From Paraburkholderia aromaticivorans (GTDB taxonomy: Bacteria; Pseudomonadota; Gammaproteobacteria; Burkholderiales; Burkholderiaceae), in assembly GCF_012689525.1 (NCBI RefSeq), contig NZ_CP051515.1, positions 2,976,001 to 3,040,000 on the forward strand: a DNA stretch of 64,000 nt, in the 5' to 3' direction. The notes under the pieces are model-generated. The model made no database searches and was not told where the DNA came from. It saw only the letters and a program-made list of their open reading frames with translations. Both the position numbers and the translations under genes were made by a program. Below, one piece after another: positions 43,825 to 53,112 of the stretch. Positions within the stretch are counted from its first letter, which is position 1. Each line of letters begins with the position of its first letter.

Positions 43825-43898
43825 GCTGGCATCTCCCGTTCCATTGATACCAGCATGCTACGTGAACATAGATTAGTTAACAACAGAACGGCACACTA
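42734..43898 (-). mobile_element. Complete IS630-family insertion sequence with TA target duplication
   Basis: The element proper runs 42736-43896 (1161 bp) and is flanked by TA on both sides (42734-42735 and 43897-43898), the IS630 signature. Terminal inverted repeats are GTGTTCCGTTCCGCTG on the left and, read inward from the right, GTGTGCCGTTCTGTTG (13 of 16 match). The reconstructed empty site is CTAG. The right TA plus the last IS base recreate the TAG stop of the hydrolase gene copy 2. The left TA plus flanking C supply the TAG stop of the transposase. Confidence 0.85.
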
Positions 43899-44927
43899 GA
43901 AACGTGCGACGTCGATCACGGCATCTGCAAATGCTTTCGGCGCTTCCTGCGGCAGGTTATGTCCGATCCCGCCGCCGATATTCCGGTGCGCGTACTTGCC
44001 GGTGAACTTCTTCGCGTACGCCGCCGGGTCGGGATGCGGCGCGCCGTTCGCATCGCCTTCCATCGTGATGGTCGGTACGGAAATCGTCGGTGCCGTGGCC
44101 AGGCGCTTCTCCAGATCGTCGTACTGCGCCTCGCCCTTCGCCAGCCCCAGACGCCAGCGATAGTTGTGAATCACCACCGCGACATGATCCGGGTTGTTGA
44201 ACGATTGCGCCGAGCGCTCGTACGTTGCATCGTCGAAATTCCATTTCGGCGATGCCGTGCGCCAGATCAGCTTGTTGAAGTCGTGACGATTTGCGTCATA
44301 ACCCGCCGTGCCGCGCTCGGTGGCGAAGTAGAACTGATACCACCACGCTAGTTCCGCTTTCGGCGGCAACGGCGCGCGGTTCGCTTCCTGGCTGCCGATC
44401 AGATAACCACTCACTGAGACCATCGCCTTGCATCGTTCCGGCCACAACGCGGCAATGATATTTGCCGTACGCGCACCCCAGTCGAAGCCGCCCAAAATCG
44501 CCTTGTCGATCTTCAATGCATCCATCAACGCGACGATGTCGACCGCCACGACGGCCTGCTGCCCGTTGCGCGGCGTATCGGCGGACAGGAACCGCGTCGT
44601 GCCATAGCCGCGCAGATACGGCACGATGACCCGATAGCCCGCTGCTGCGAGCAACGGCGTGACTTCAGCAAAGGCATGGATATCGTACGGCCAGCCGTGC
44701 AGCAGGATCGCGACCGGTCCGTTCTGCGGACCCGCTTCGGCGTACCCGATGCTGAGCGTGCCCGCGTTGATCTGCTTGAGGTTGTCGAACGAGGCGACGC
44801 TCGATCCCGCCTTCGTGTTATTGGATTGCGCATTGGCAAGCCCGCTCAGTCCCAGTTCCATCAGGCTGAGGCCCGCAACCGTCGTCCCGAGCAAACGACG
44901 CCGCCGGGTGTTGATCTGGTCAGACAT
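43896..44927 (-). CDS. Exported alpha/beta hydrolase, epoxide-hydrolase/dehalogenase type (copy 2)
   Basis: This 343-aa protein differs from copy 1 (37507-38538) at only six residues: M7T, S37N, V73A, one Ala to Ser in TIAVPT, V321I and A340V. The leader, HGWP motif, Asp149 and His323 are all kept, so both copies should be functional. AGGAG precedes the ATG at 44927. The IS630 element is inserted at its stop codon, which is still TAG. Nucleotide identity stops near the coding ends, so the duplication covers essentially only the gene. Confidence 0.88.
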   Translation of the reverse strand: MSDQINTRRRRLLGTTVAGLSLMELGLSGLANAQSNNTKAGSSVASFDNLKQINAGTLSIGYAEAGPQNGPVAILLHGWPYDIHAFAEVTPLLAAAGYRVIVPYLRGYGTTRFLSADTPRNGQQAVVAVDIVALMDALKIDKAILGGFDWGARTANIIAALWPERCKAMVSVSGYLIGSQEANRAPLPPKAELAWWYQFYFATERGTAGYDANRHDFNKLIWRTASPKWNFDDATYERSAQSFNNPDHVAVVIHNYRWRLGLAKGEAQYDDLEKRLATAPTISVPTITMEGDANGAPHPDPAAYAKKFTGKYAHRNIGGGIGHNLPQEAPKAFADAVIDVARF

Positions 44928-45052
44928 GGCTAATTCTCCTGTGTGCGACAGCGCTGAATTGAACAGTGCGCCCGCGGGACACACCGAATGGTTGGATCAA
45001 AACATCGCGAGGCGTGGCCGGCAGAAACGCCCGTCCTCGAAGCGGATTTGCG

Positions 45053-45367
45053 TTACGGCTTGGCGTAGATCGCGCCGAGACCAATCACTTCAGAGTCCGA
45101 CGCACGCGAACCCGATGCCGAGCTGCCGGCCGTCGCCGGGCCGTATGACGACGACGCCAGGCCGTTCTGCGCACTCACGCGGGCCTCGGCGGCTTCGATA
45201 TTCCTGGGGTAATGCGTTTCATCGCCCGCAGGGTTGTAACCGGCCTTCTCCAACTGCACGAGTTCCGCGCGGACCTGCGCCCGAGTGAGCGGCTGGTTCG
45301 ATTGAGCGAACGATAACGCGGGGAGAGCAACAGCAGCGGCGACGATAAGCGATTGAATGACTTTCAT
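45053..45367 (-). CDS. DUF4148 family exported protein
   Basis: This 104-aa protein has a Sec signal (KVIQSLIVAAAVALPALSFAQ) and then the DUF4148 core LTRAQVRAELVQLEKAGYNP, found widely in Burkholderia as small periplasmic proteins of unknown role. GAGGTGA lies upstream of the ATG. Many paralogues per genome are usual and expression is often stress-linked. Confidence 0.9.
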   Translation of the reverse strand: MKVIQSLIVAAAVALPALSFAQSNQPLTRAQVRAELVQLEKAGYNPAGDETHYPRNIEAAEARVSAQNGLASSSYGPATAGSSASGSRASDSEVIGLGAIYAKP

Positions 45368-45605
45368 GACCTTCACCTCGAGAAAATGTCTTCCACGCAA
45401 ACGCCCGTTTGCGTTTCTGGTTAGCAAGGCCAGTTCGGCTGGCTTGGAAGCATTAGACCCCGTGGACGTATCTGACTTATGTCGGCAATACTCGTTGGTG
45501 ATACGTTATGTACCCTGCTACGGTGCAGATACATTGCGATACAAAGAACGGGGGCGACGCAAAGGCGCTCGCCTTCCTGAGATTGCCGATCCGGACCGGG
45601 CCGGT

Positions 45606-46409
45606 TCAGCTTGCCTCTGACTCCTCGTCCATGATGAGCAGAAAGAGTGTTGCCTGGGAGGAAATGTTCAGTTTCCTGTAGAGATTGCGCCGGTGAACCT
45701 TGGCCGTGGCGGGTGACACGCCTAGCTGTCTCGCCATGTTCTTGGTCGAGTGACCGGCGAGAATCATCAGCGCGACTTCGATCTCGCGACGGGTCAGCGA
45801 CGCATTGGATCGCTTGCGCAATGCCTGTTCGAAGTGAAGGCGACGGTCGCTTCCCGCCGCCGAACTCGCCGGCGGCGGCAGCATAGCGGTCTGCGCGGAG
45901 AGCACATGGCACATCAGCGGAAGTAACCATGCGCCGTAAAGACAGAGGGTGCCGACTTCGGCCGAGCTGAAGCGCCGTTCACTGCCCATCGACACCGACA
46001 GCGTTCCTCCCGAAGGCAGCGGCGCCAGCAACTGCACCTCGTCTTCGAGCACGTTCACCGAAAAATAGCGGCGAAAGTATTCGGTCTCCCGGAAATGATC
46101 GGGCGCGACTTCATCCAGACAATACACGCCTGGACTGATCGCGCCGAGGCTGAATTGATAGAAAGGGTCCAGCAAATAGACGCTGTTCAGATAGCCCTTG
46201 AACAGGTCGTCGTGCGGTGTGCGGGTTTGTGTCTCCGCGATCAACTGAGGTTTTCCGTTGGGCCAAAAGATCATCGCCACCCAGTTGTCGAAGTGGACCA
46301 CTTTGCGCAACAGGTCGATCAGCGCATGCCAGAACTGTTTGTCGTCGAGTTTTTCGACCAGGCGTCCGAGCCGCTGATGAAATGCAACGTCCGATACCTC
46401 AAGCGGCAT
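45606..46409 (-). CDS. LuxR-family transcriptional regulator
   Basis: This 267-aa regulator has a C-terminal LuxR/GerE helix-turn-helix (LTRREIEVALMILAGHSTKNMARQLGVSPATAKVHRRNLYRKL). The N-terminal 190 residues form an unassigned sensor region (FWHALIDLLRKVVHFDNWVAMIFWPNG), similar to those in solo LuxR proteins near polyamine or amino-acid genes. I use the ATG at 46409 with GGGGGA upstream. It is divergent from the DmpA-like peptidase gene. Confidence 0.88.
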   Translation of the reverse strand: MPLEVSDVAFHQRLGRLVEKLDDKQFWHALIDLLRKVVHFDNWVAMIFWPNGKPQLIAETQTRTPHDDLFKGYLNSVYLLDPFYQFSLGAISPGVYCLDEVAPDHFRETEYFRRYFSVNVLEDEVQLLAPLPSGGTLSVSMGSERRFSSAEVGTLCLYGAWLLPLMCHVLSAQTAMLPPPASSAAGSDRRLHFEQALRKRSNASLTRREIEVALMILAGHSTKNMARQLGVSPATAKVHRRNLYRKLNISSQATLFLLIMDEESEAS

Positions 46410-46424
46410 GTCAGTTTCCCCCAC

Positions 46425-46440
46425 TACCCCTAAAAGGGTA
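46425..46440. promoter_or_regulatory. Inverted repeat near luxR start (candidate operator)
   Basis: TACCC-CTAAAA-GGGTA (46425-46440) is an inverted repeat 16 bp before the LuxR start and 125 bp before the divergent peptidase gene. GerE-type domains bind short dyads of this size, so it may be the regulator's own site. Confidence 0.4.
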
Positions 46441-46565
46441 GGTCGCTCCATCGTTCTAGCCCTTCGGCCTGATTTTCACCCGTTTCCGCCGACCCTACCA
46501 TCTCAGTACCCCGGCGCATAGGCAACGGCAAGGCTTGCCCGCAGCGGGCAACACAGGAGAAAAGT

Positions 46566-47669
46566 ATGGGTATCAGAGACATCGGTGTTCGAGTCGGCCA
46601 CGGCACACCAGGTCCATTCAACAGCATCACCGACGTGCAAGGCGTCAGAGTCGGTCATCGTACCCTGGTCGAAAATCGGGCAGAAGTCCCGGTGCGGACC
46701 GGCGTGACGATCATCGAGCCGCGCCCTGGCATCGCACGGTTCGATCCATGTTATGCCGGCGTTCACGTGCTTAACGGAAACGGCGATGCCACCGGCCTGG
46801 AGTGGATACGCGAGTCCGGCTTACTGACCACGCCCATCGCGTACACCAACACGCACAGCGTCGGCGTGGTTCGCGATGCGCTGGTTGCCGCAGAACGCGC
46901 AACGCTCGGCGATAGCCAGTACTGGTGCATGCCGGTGGTGCTGGAAACCTTCGACGGGGTGCTGAACGATATCTGGGGGCAACACGTCACCGCGGCGCAT
47001 GTTCACGAGGCGCGGGCCGCGGCCCGCAGCGGACCTGTCGAGCAAGGGTCGGTTGGCGGCGGCACCGGCATGATTTGCCACGAGTTCAAAGGCGGCATCG
47101 GCACTGCCTCGCGCCGCCTCATGCCGCAGGACGGCGGCTGGACCGTCGGCGCACTGGTCCAGGCCAACTACGGCCGGCGCGATGCGCTGCGCGTGGCCGG
47201 CTATCCGGTCGGCGACGTGCTGCGCCACCTGCCCTCGCCATTCGACAAGCGTCAGACGGGCGTCCCTGGAATGGGATCGATCGTGGTGACGCTCGCGACC
47301 GACGCGCCGCTTCTTCCACATCAGTGCGAGCAGGTTGCACGACGCGCAAGCATTGGATTGGCCCGCGTGGGCGGCGGCACCGAATATTCCAGCGGCGACA
47401 TCTTCATCGCGTTCTCGGTCGGCAATCGCGGCATACCTCCGGCGGATTACGGCAAAGCGATCGAACCCGTGATCAGCGTGCGCAGCGTCACTCACGATTT
47501 TATTTCTCCGCTATTCGTCGCGGCCGCGGAAGCCGTCGAAGAAGCGATTCTCAACGCGCTTGTCGCTGCTGAAGATACGAACGGACAGCACGTGCATGTC
47601 CCCGCGCTGAGCGCGGCCCGACTGCTGAAAGCACTGGAGCAGGTTGGCTGGCGTCCGTTCACCAATTGA
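46566..47669 (+). CDS. P1-family (DmpA-type) aminopeptidase
   Basis: This 367-aa enzyme belongs to the DmpA/BapA family of L-aminopeptidase/D-esterase and beta-peptidyl aminopeptidases. The precursor self-cleaves before the nucleophile Ser; the site here is GMG237-S238IVVTLATDAPLLP. NSITDVQGVRVGH near the N-terminus and TNTHSVGVVRDA are conserved. There is no signal peptide, so it acts in the cytoplasm. The following genes encode a PotF-like binding protein and a possible oxygenase, suggesting use of short peptides or amino amides as nutrients. Confidence 0.9.
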   Translation: MGIRDIGVRVGHGTPGPFNSITDVQGVRVGHRTLVENRAEVPVRTGVTIIEPRPGIARFDPCYAGVHVLNGNGDATGLEWIRESGLLTTPIAYTNTHSVGVVRDALVAAERATLGDSQYWCMPVVLETFDGVLNDIWGQHVTAAHVHEARAAARSGPVEQGSVGGGTGMICHEFKGGIGTASRRLMPQDGGWTVGALVQANYGRRDALRVAGYPVGDVLRHLPSPFDKRQTGVPGMGSIVVTLATDAPLLPHQCEQVARRASIGLARVGGGTEYSSGDIFIAFSVGNRGIPPADYGKAIEPVISVRSVTHDFISPLFVAAAEAVEEAILNALVAAEDTNGQHVHVPALSAARLLKALEQVGWRPFTN

Positions 47670-47717
47670 CGCTTCTTCTCCTTGTATGCGCTACCTCATT
47701 CAAACCGGAAGACCACT

Positions 47718-48827
47718 ATGACATCCCGCCATCTCATTAGCGTAGTCACTGGAATCCTCGCAGCATCGGGCATCCTGGCGGCGACCACTCACCCTGCCAA
47801 AGCCGAAGAACTAAATGTCTACAACTGGTCGGACAATATCGCCGAGGACACCGTGTCGGGGTTCGAAAAGGAAACCGGCATTCATACGCGATACGACGTG
47901 TATGACGGCGACGACACCTTGCAGGCAAAGTTGCTGAGCGGTTCATCCGGCTATGACGTGGTGGTGCCGTCGTCCGCTTATGCCGGCAAGCAGATTGAAG
48001 CGGGCGTCTATCGGAAACTCGACAAGAGCAAGATTCCAAACCTGGCCAATCTCGATCCCGTGCTCATGAAGATGCTGGCATCCGCCGATCCCGGCAATCA
48101 ATACACGGTGCCCTGGTCATGGGGAACGGACGGCATCGGCTACAACGTCACGAAGGTCACGCAAATATTGGGCAACGACGCACCCTACGATAGCTGGGAC
48201 ATGCTATTCGATCCGCAATACTTGTCCAAGCTGAAAACCTGCGGCGTATCCGTGCTCGACTCTCCTGAGGACGCTTTCTCGGTCGGCTTGATCTACCTGC
48301 ACAAGGATCCCAATAGCACAAACCCAGCGGACTATCAGGCCGTGTACAAGCTGTTCAAAACGATCCGCCCGTACATCACCCAGTTCAATTCTTCCGGCTA
48401 CATCAACGACCTCGCCAATAACGATGTCTGCATCGCGCTAGCATGGTCGGGCGACGTCGGGATTGCAAAGCGGCGTGCAGAGGAGGCACATCGCGCCTAT
48501 GAGATTCGATACGTCATTCCCAAAGGCGATGGCGTGCTGTGGTTCGATCTGATGGGCGTTCCAAAAGATGCGCCTCATCCTGAAGCCGCGATGCAATGGA
48601 TCAATTACATTCTTCAACCGAAGGTCAGCGCGGCGATCACCAATCAGGTTTACTATCCGAACGCCAATGCCGCTGCGCGTGCTTATGTGAAGCCGGCGAT
48701 CCTCGACAATGAAGCGGTCTATCCTCGCGGTGAGAAGATGAAATCGCTCACCCTGTCATTGCCTTTGCCGGCCGAAATCCTCCGCCTTCAAAACAGGCTG
48801 TGGACGCAGCTCAAAGCGGGGCGGTAA
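47718..48827 (+). CDS. PotF-like polyamine-type ABC binding protein
   Basis: This 369-aa periplasmic protein has a Sec signal (LISVVTGILAASGILAATTHPAKA) and the PotF/SpuD start ELNVYNWSDNIAEDTVSGFEKETGI. SWGTDGIGYN and YINDLANNDVCIALAWSGDV are ligand-pocket regions of putrescine/spermidine binding proteins. GGAAG precedes the ATG. No permease genes follow, so the transporter core must be elsewhere or ligand sensing is its role. Confidence 0.9.
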   Translation: MTSRHLISVVTGILAASGILAATTHPAKAEELNVYNWSDNIAEDTVSGFEKETGIHTRYDVYDGDDTLQAKLLSGSSGYDVVVPSSAYAGKQIEAGVYRKLDKSKIPNLANLDPVLMKMLASADPGNQYTVPWSWGTDGIGYNVTKVTQILGNDAPYDSWDMLFDPQYLSKLKTCGVSVLDSPEDAFSVGLIYLHKDPNSTNPADYQAVYKLFKTIRPYITQFNSSGYINDLANNDVCIALAWSGDVGIAKRRAEEAHRAYEIRYVIPKGDGVLWFDLMGVPKDAPHPEAAMQWINYILQPKVSAAITNQVYYPNANAAARAYVKPAILDNEAVYPRGEKMKSLTLSLPLPAEILRLQNRLWTQLKAGR

Positions 48828-48833
48828 TTTACA

Positions 48834-49580
48834 ATGCTGTGGATGAGCCCCTCATCAACAGCATCGATGCGAGACGTACTGACTTCCTATTTCTGGAGTG
48901 GCGATGCCATTCGCAGTCGAAGCGTGAGTGACATCGTGCTGTCAGGCACGCTCGACGTGCCTGTGCCCCCCGCTCGTGTGCTTGCGGATTGGGACAGGGA
49001 GACGTCGTCGCGCATGGTCCTCGAACCCGGTGACGTCGAGGTCATGCCGTTGGCGCGAACGCAGGTGCGCTGGCCGGACTACACGCGCTGCGTGCGGGCA
49101 ATGTCCGAGTGGACGGGCGCGCTCGGACTGCCAGACGTGCTTGCCGTCAGCGACATTGCGCTCATGGCCTGCCGCGGCGCGAGGTATCACCATGACGGTG
49201 CGCAATATGGCGGTGCGGCCTTTTGCAATCTGTTCCTCAGCGAAGACAAGGGGCTGGATGTGCATTTTCCCGGTACGGGCCATCGCATTCCTCTGACTCG
49301 CGGCACGGCCTTGATATTCGACACCGGCCAGCCTCATGGGGTGATTCGGCGCGGCAGCAGCGGGTTTAATGCGGCCGACTTCGCGCGGGATCAGGATTGC
49401 ACGCAAATATTCCTGACGTGGGAGCTTCCTATCGAAGATGTGCATGTAGCGCACGCACTTAAAGTTGCCTTCGACATTGCCTCTTCAATTTCTTTGCACG
49501 CGGATGAAGAGCAAGTGTGCGTGAATGGCGAACCGGCCATGGTGTGCCCGGAAACTGGTCGTTGGCGTCGGGTTGAATGA
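48834..49580 (+). CDS. Putative Fe(II)/2-oxoglutarate-dependent oxygenase
   Basis: This 248-aa protein has a double-stranded beta-helix pattern with YHHDGAQYG (HxD metal motif) near residue 119 and a distal GQPHGVIRR with the third His and a candidate 2-oxoglutarate Arg. The gene begins 7 nt after the PotF-like stop and probably shares its transcript. The family assignment rests on motif spacing only; cupin or other DSBH enzymes remain possible. The substrate is unknown. Confidence 0.55.
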   Translation: MLWMSPSSTASMRDVLTSYFWSGDAIRSRSVSDIVLSGTLDVPVPPARVLADWDRETSSRMVLEPGDVEVMPLARTQVRWPDYTRCVRAMSEWTGALGLPDVLAVSDIALMACRGARYHHDGAQYGGAAFCNLFLSEDKGLDVHFPGTGHRIPLTRGTALIFDTGQPHGVIRRGSSGFNAADFARDQDCTQIFLTWELPIEDVHVAHALKVAFDIASSISLHADEEQVCVNGEPAMVCPETGRWRRVE

Positions 49581-49671
49581 TCGTCAGGGTTTACAGCGGG
49601 TTGTCGCGGTTGAGCCTTGCCTCGTGCAGGCAACAGCCTCAAGATTGGGCGACAGTCGTCGCACAACGAGA

Positions 49672-51576
49672 ATGGTTATGACACGCCCGCGAACCGGAAC
49701 ACGGACGCCCGAAAACGCCGTAACCGATGTGTCCATCGCACAGACCTCACTGCCTCAAGCGCGCATCGTCGAACCGCTGTCCTCGCCGACGTATTGGCAT
49801 AAAGGCACGGCCTTGTTCGCCGCGCTGGTGGTGACCGCACTGGCGTTCCTCGCAAGCCGAGGCCTGCGGGCCATGACCGGGCAGGTTGCGCCGATGTGGC
49901 TGAGCAACGCGGTGCTGCTCGCTCAGATGATCGTCGCCCGGCGGGAACAGCGGCGCTGGGTGTTCTGCGGCGGCGCGTTAGGCGACTTCACCGCCAGTCT
50001 GCTGATAGGACGCAGCCTGCACACGTCTGTCTCGTTCATGTCGGCGGATATGCTTCAGGTCGTCATCGCATTCGCATTTGCTCCGCGCGTGACGACCGTG
50101 GCCGAGTTTATCCGTCCCAGACCGCTCGTCAAATTTCTGTTCGGCGGCGTGCTGCTTGCGTCGATCGCGTCAGGCTTGTGGGCCACGCTTTTGCTCGAGG
50201 GCAAAATCGGCCATTTTCTTTTGCCCACATTGGCGCCCTGGTTCATCTCGGATGGTTTGAGCCTCATCATCATCACGCCGGTCGCAATGGTGTTCTGGAG
50301 CGGTGAGCTTGCCCGGGTTCTGCGTAGCGGCAATCGCTTCAGGACCTTCGCGCTGGTCGCGTTGGTGGGCGTCGTGACGAGTGGCATCTTCGGTTTGCAG
50401 CTAAGCGCTCCCTTGTTGTACTGGGTACTTCCGCCCATCGTGCTGCTCGCTTTTCAGGCCGAGATTGCGGGTGTTCTGCTCGGCTTGCTTCTTTGTCTCG
50501 CGATCGCGCTCTGGTTCACCGCACACGGTTCGGGGCCGCTCTGGGCTTATCCGTTCGAGAGCATGCAGCATCGCGTTTTCGCCTTGCAGTTGTTTTTTGT
50601 GGCCGCACTCGGCGTGGCGTTGCCGATCAGCGCGATCCAGATGCAACGCAATCGCATGATCGGTCTCGTGCGTGACGGCGAAAAGCGTTTCCGGACGCTG
50701 GCTGAAAACGCCACGGATGTGGTGATGAGCATGCAACTCGACGGCAAGCTGACTTACGTCTCGCCGCGTGCGTTCGAGGCATGGGGTCGCGCGCCTGAAC
50801 AACTAATCGGCATGCACTACGCGGAGTTGGTCGATGCCGCCGATCGCAACAGCTTGGCGGCGATGATCGAGCAGGTCGCGGCCGGCCGAGGCGACGCCTC
50901 GCAGATCAGCCGTTTTCCGCGCGACGGCGGTCTGCGCTGGATAGAAACTCACGTGCGTTCCGTGATCGATCCGTTGTCCGGAACATTGAACGGCCTCACC
51001 GCCATCGCGCGTGACGTGACGGAACAAAAAGCCATCGAACAGCGCCACGCCGATGAGCGCCGCGAACTGGAAGGCCTCGCGTTCCGCGACAGTCTCACGG
51101 GACTATCCAATCGCCGCTACTTCGATCGCGAACTCAAGCAGCGCTGCCAGCAGGGTTCGCATGCACAGACCTATCTGGCTGTCGTCATGATCGACGTCGA
51201 CAACTACAAGAGCTACAACGATCACTTCGGGCATCAGACAGGCGATGAATGCCTGCGCACCATCGCCCGCTCGATAGCGTCTTCTTCTGCAAAGTACACC
51301 GACCTGGTCGCGCGCTATGGCGGCGAGGAATTCGCCTTGATCCTGGCGCACGCCGAACCGGATCGGGCACTCGCCGTCGCCGAGCAGATCCGCGAGGACG
51401 TGGAGAAACTGCGGCTTCCTCATCCGCCGAGCGTCTCGGGCGTCGTCACGATCAGCCTGGGCGTCTGCGCGCAGCGTAGTGAAAAGTGCGGCGATGGCAG
51501 CAGCGTGGTCGCTGCCGCCGACATGGCGCTGTATTCGGCAAAGCGGCTCGGCCGCAACCGCACGTGCGTGGCCTGA
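49672..51576 (+). CDS. Diguanylate cyclase with MASE1 sensor and PAS domain
   Basis: This 634-aa membrane protein makes cyclic di-GMP. Residues about 40-330 hold eight or so membrane helices of the MASE1 type (VAPMWLSNAVLLAQMI). A PAS domain with PAC extension follows (FRTLAENATDVVMSMQLDGK to GLTAIARDVTEQKA). The C-terminal GGDEF domain has the intact active motif YGGEEF and DSLTGLSNRRYF. Two close starts exist (49672 and 49678). It is convergent with a MEDS histidine kinase. Confidence 0.9.
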   Translation: MVMTRPRTGTRTPENAVTDVSIAQTSLPQARIVEPLSSPTYWHKGTALFAALVVTALAFLASRGLRAMTGQVAPMWLSNAVLLAQMIVARREQRRWVFCGGALGDFTASLLIGRSLHTSVSFMSADMLQVVIAFAFAPRVTTVAEFIRPRPLVKFLFGGVLLASIASGLWATLLLEGKIGHFLLPTLAPWFISDGLSLIIITPVAMVFWSGELARVLRSGNRFRTFALVALVGVVTSGIFGLQLSAPLLYWVLPPIVLLAFQAEIAGVLLGLLLCLAIALWFTAHGSGPLWAYPFESMQHRVFALQLFFVAALGVALPISAIQMQRNRMIGLVRDGEKRFRTLAENATDVVMSMQLDGKLTYVSPRAFEAWGRAPEQLIGMHYAELVDAADRNSLAAMIEQVAAGRGDASQISRFPRDGGLRWIETHVRSVIDPLSGTLNGLTAIARDVTEQKAIEQRHADERRELEGLAFRDSLTGLSNRRYFDRELKQRCQQGSHAQTYLAVVMIDVDNYKSYNDHFGHQTGDECLRTIARSIASSSAKYTDLVARYGGEEFALILAHAEPDRALAVAEQIREDVEKLRLPHPPSVSGVVTISLGVCAQRSEKCGDGSSVVAAADMALYSAKRLGRNRTCVA

Positions 51577-51642
51577 CGACGCGTCCAGCTATCGCGTGCG
51601 AATCAGGCGGCCATTCATTCGGCGTCGAGATAGCGTGGCTCG

Positions 51643-53112
51643 CTATGCGGCAATGCCTTGCGTGACCGGTGCGGCGCAAACCGCTTCGCGCTCGTGTACT
51701 TCGGGCTCGATCGTCGTGATTGGCGTGACCATCTTCGCCAGCGGCAGGCGCACCACGAAATCCGAGCCGCGGCCCAGTCCCTCGGAAAACGCTTCGACGG
51801 TGCCACCATGGCTCGCGACGATATCGCGCACCACCGCCAACCCGAGTCCATGACCCCTGGTGCCCAATGCGCGGCCCGCAAGCCCCCGCGCGTAGGGCTT
51901 GAAGATGGTCGCAAGCTCGCCCGGCGCGATGCCGATCCCTTCGTCGCTCACGCTGATATAGCAGTAACGCCCGGCGCGGGACGCCGTTACCTTGATCGCA
52001 TCCGCAGCCGCCGAATATTTGAGCGCATTGACCAGCAGATTGACGAACACCTGGGTCAGCTTGCCGAAGTCGCCTTGCACCGGCAACGGCGCGTCGCTTG
52101 CCGTCAGTTGAATCGGCGCGTGATCTGGCGCGCCCGCTTCTGCTACCTGAACACAATGCGCGAGCAGATCGCCGACATCGACCGGCGCGGGATGCGCGAC
52201 CGTTCTCTCGCGCGACGCACATGCCAACGCGCCCAGCGCCGGTTCAAGCGAACCGACGAACTCCGCATCGTCCGGCGCCATCAATTGCTGGGCCAACTGA
52301 CCGAGCACGCTTGCCTGCCGTGAGAGTAGAAGCGCGTACCGCGTCAACTGTTCGTCATGGCTGTACTGGGTGTTCAACAAACGCGCGAGCAGGCCGAGCG
52401 GCGTGATGGCATTGCGGATTTCGTGGCCTATCGTTGCGCCGATCGAGGCTTGGTTCGTTTCATCGCTACGCTCGGCAATGGTGACGACGCTCTCCGAACG
52501 TTGCACGCTCTGCCCACTAGCCTGCGCGCGCGAATGCCCGGAAGTCTCGACGCGCGGCGGCTCGATCTTCGCATCGTGCAAGCGCTCGATTTCCCGCGCC
52601 TGCGCCGTGCGAAGCTTTTGCACGCAGTACGTGCACAAACCGATGATCGGCCGCGCCGCGAGCTTCTCCTTCAGCGAGGCTTCATAGTCGAGCAGCGCAG
52701 CCCAGTCGGTGGTTTCGTTGCAGACGGCGTCGCCGGCCACGCGCAGTCCTTCGAAGCCTCGCCCCAGCGCGTCGTTGATCGCCTTCGACCACAGGCCCAC
52801 GGTGGCGCCGCCGTTGAAGCCCGTTTTAGGCGAGGCGTAGATCTGCCCGCCGTCGAGAATCTGCAATTGGCCTGCGTCGATATATTCAGCGAGTGCGGGC
52901 GCGCTTCGCGTGAGCATATAGCGGGCTTTGTCGGGTCCCAGCAACGCGGGCGCAACCCACACGGCCGCTTCGCGATTGGCGAGTCCGGCATGCAGGAAGT
53001 CCGCGGTGACGCTGAGCAATTCGCTACGCGATTCGTAGAAGTGACACAGATGTGAGCCCCAAGAGAGGGCGCCAAGCGCTGGAAAACCGCTTTTACGCGT
53101 TCCGGTGGTCAT
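51643..53112 (-). CDS. MEDS-domain sensor histidine kinase
   Basis: This 489-aa soluble kinase starts with a MEDS (methanogen/methylotroph DcmR sensory) domain (GSHLCHFYESRSELLSVTADFLHAGLANREAAVWV, to about 170). After a linker comes the phospho-acceptor H box IGHEIRNAITPLGLL. The ATPase domain has N box NLLVNALKYSA, G1 DEGIGIAPG and G2 GTRGHGLGLAVV. AGGGA precedes the ATG at 53112. No response regulator is adjacent. The 302 bp upstream (53113-53415) hold no gene I can support. Confidence 0.88.
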   Translation of the reverse strand: MTTGTRKSGFPALGALSWGSHLCHFYESRSELLSVTADFLHAGLANREAAVWVAPALLGPDKARYMLTRSAPALAEYIDAGQLQILDGGQIYASPKTGFNGGATVGLWSKAINDALGRGFEGLRVAGDAVCNETTDWAALLDYEASLKEKLAARPIIGLCTYCVQKLRTAQAREIERLHDAKIEPPRVETSGHSRAQASGQSVQRSESVVTIAERSDETNQASIGATIGHEIRNAITPLGLLARLLNTQYSHDEQLTRYALLLSRQASVLGQLAQQLMAPDDAEFVGSLEPALGALACASRERTVAHPAPVDVGDLLAHCVQVAEAGAPDHAPIQLTASDAPLPVQGDFGKLTQVFVNLLVNALKYSAAADAIKVTASRAGRYCYISVSDEGIGIAPGELATIFKPYARGLAGRALGTRGHGLGLAVVRDIVASHGGTVEAFSEGLGRGSDFVVRLPLAKMVTPITTIEPEVHEREAVCAAPVTQGIAA

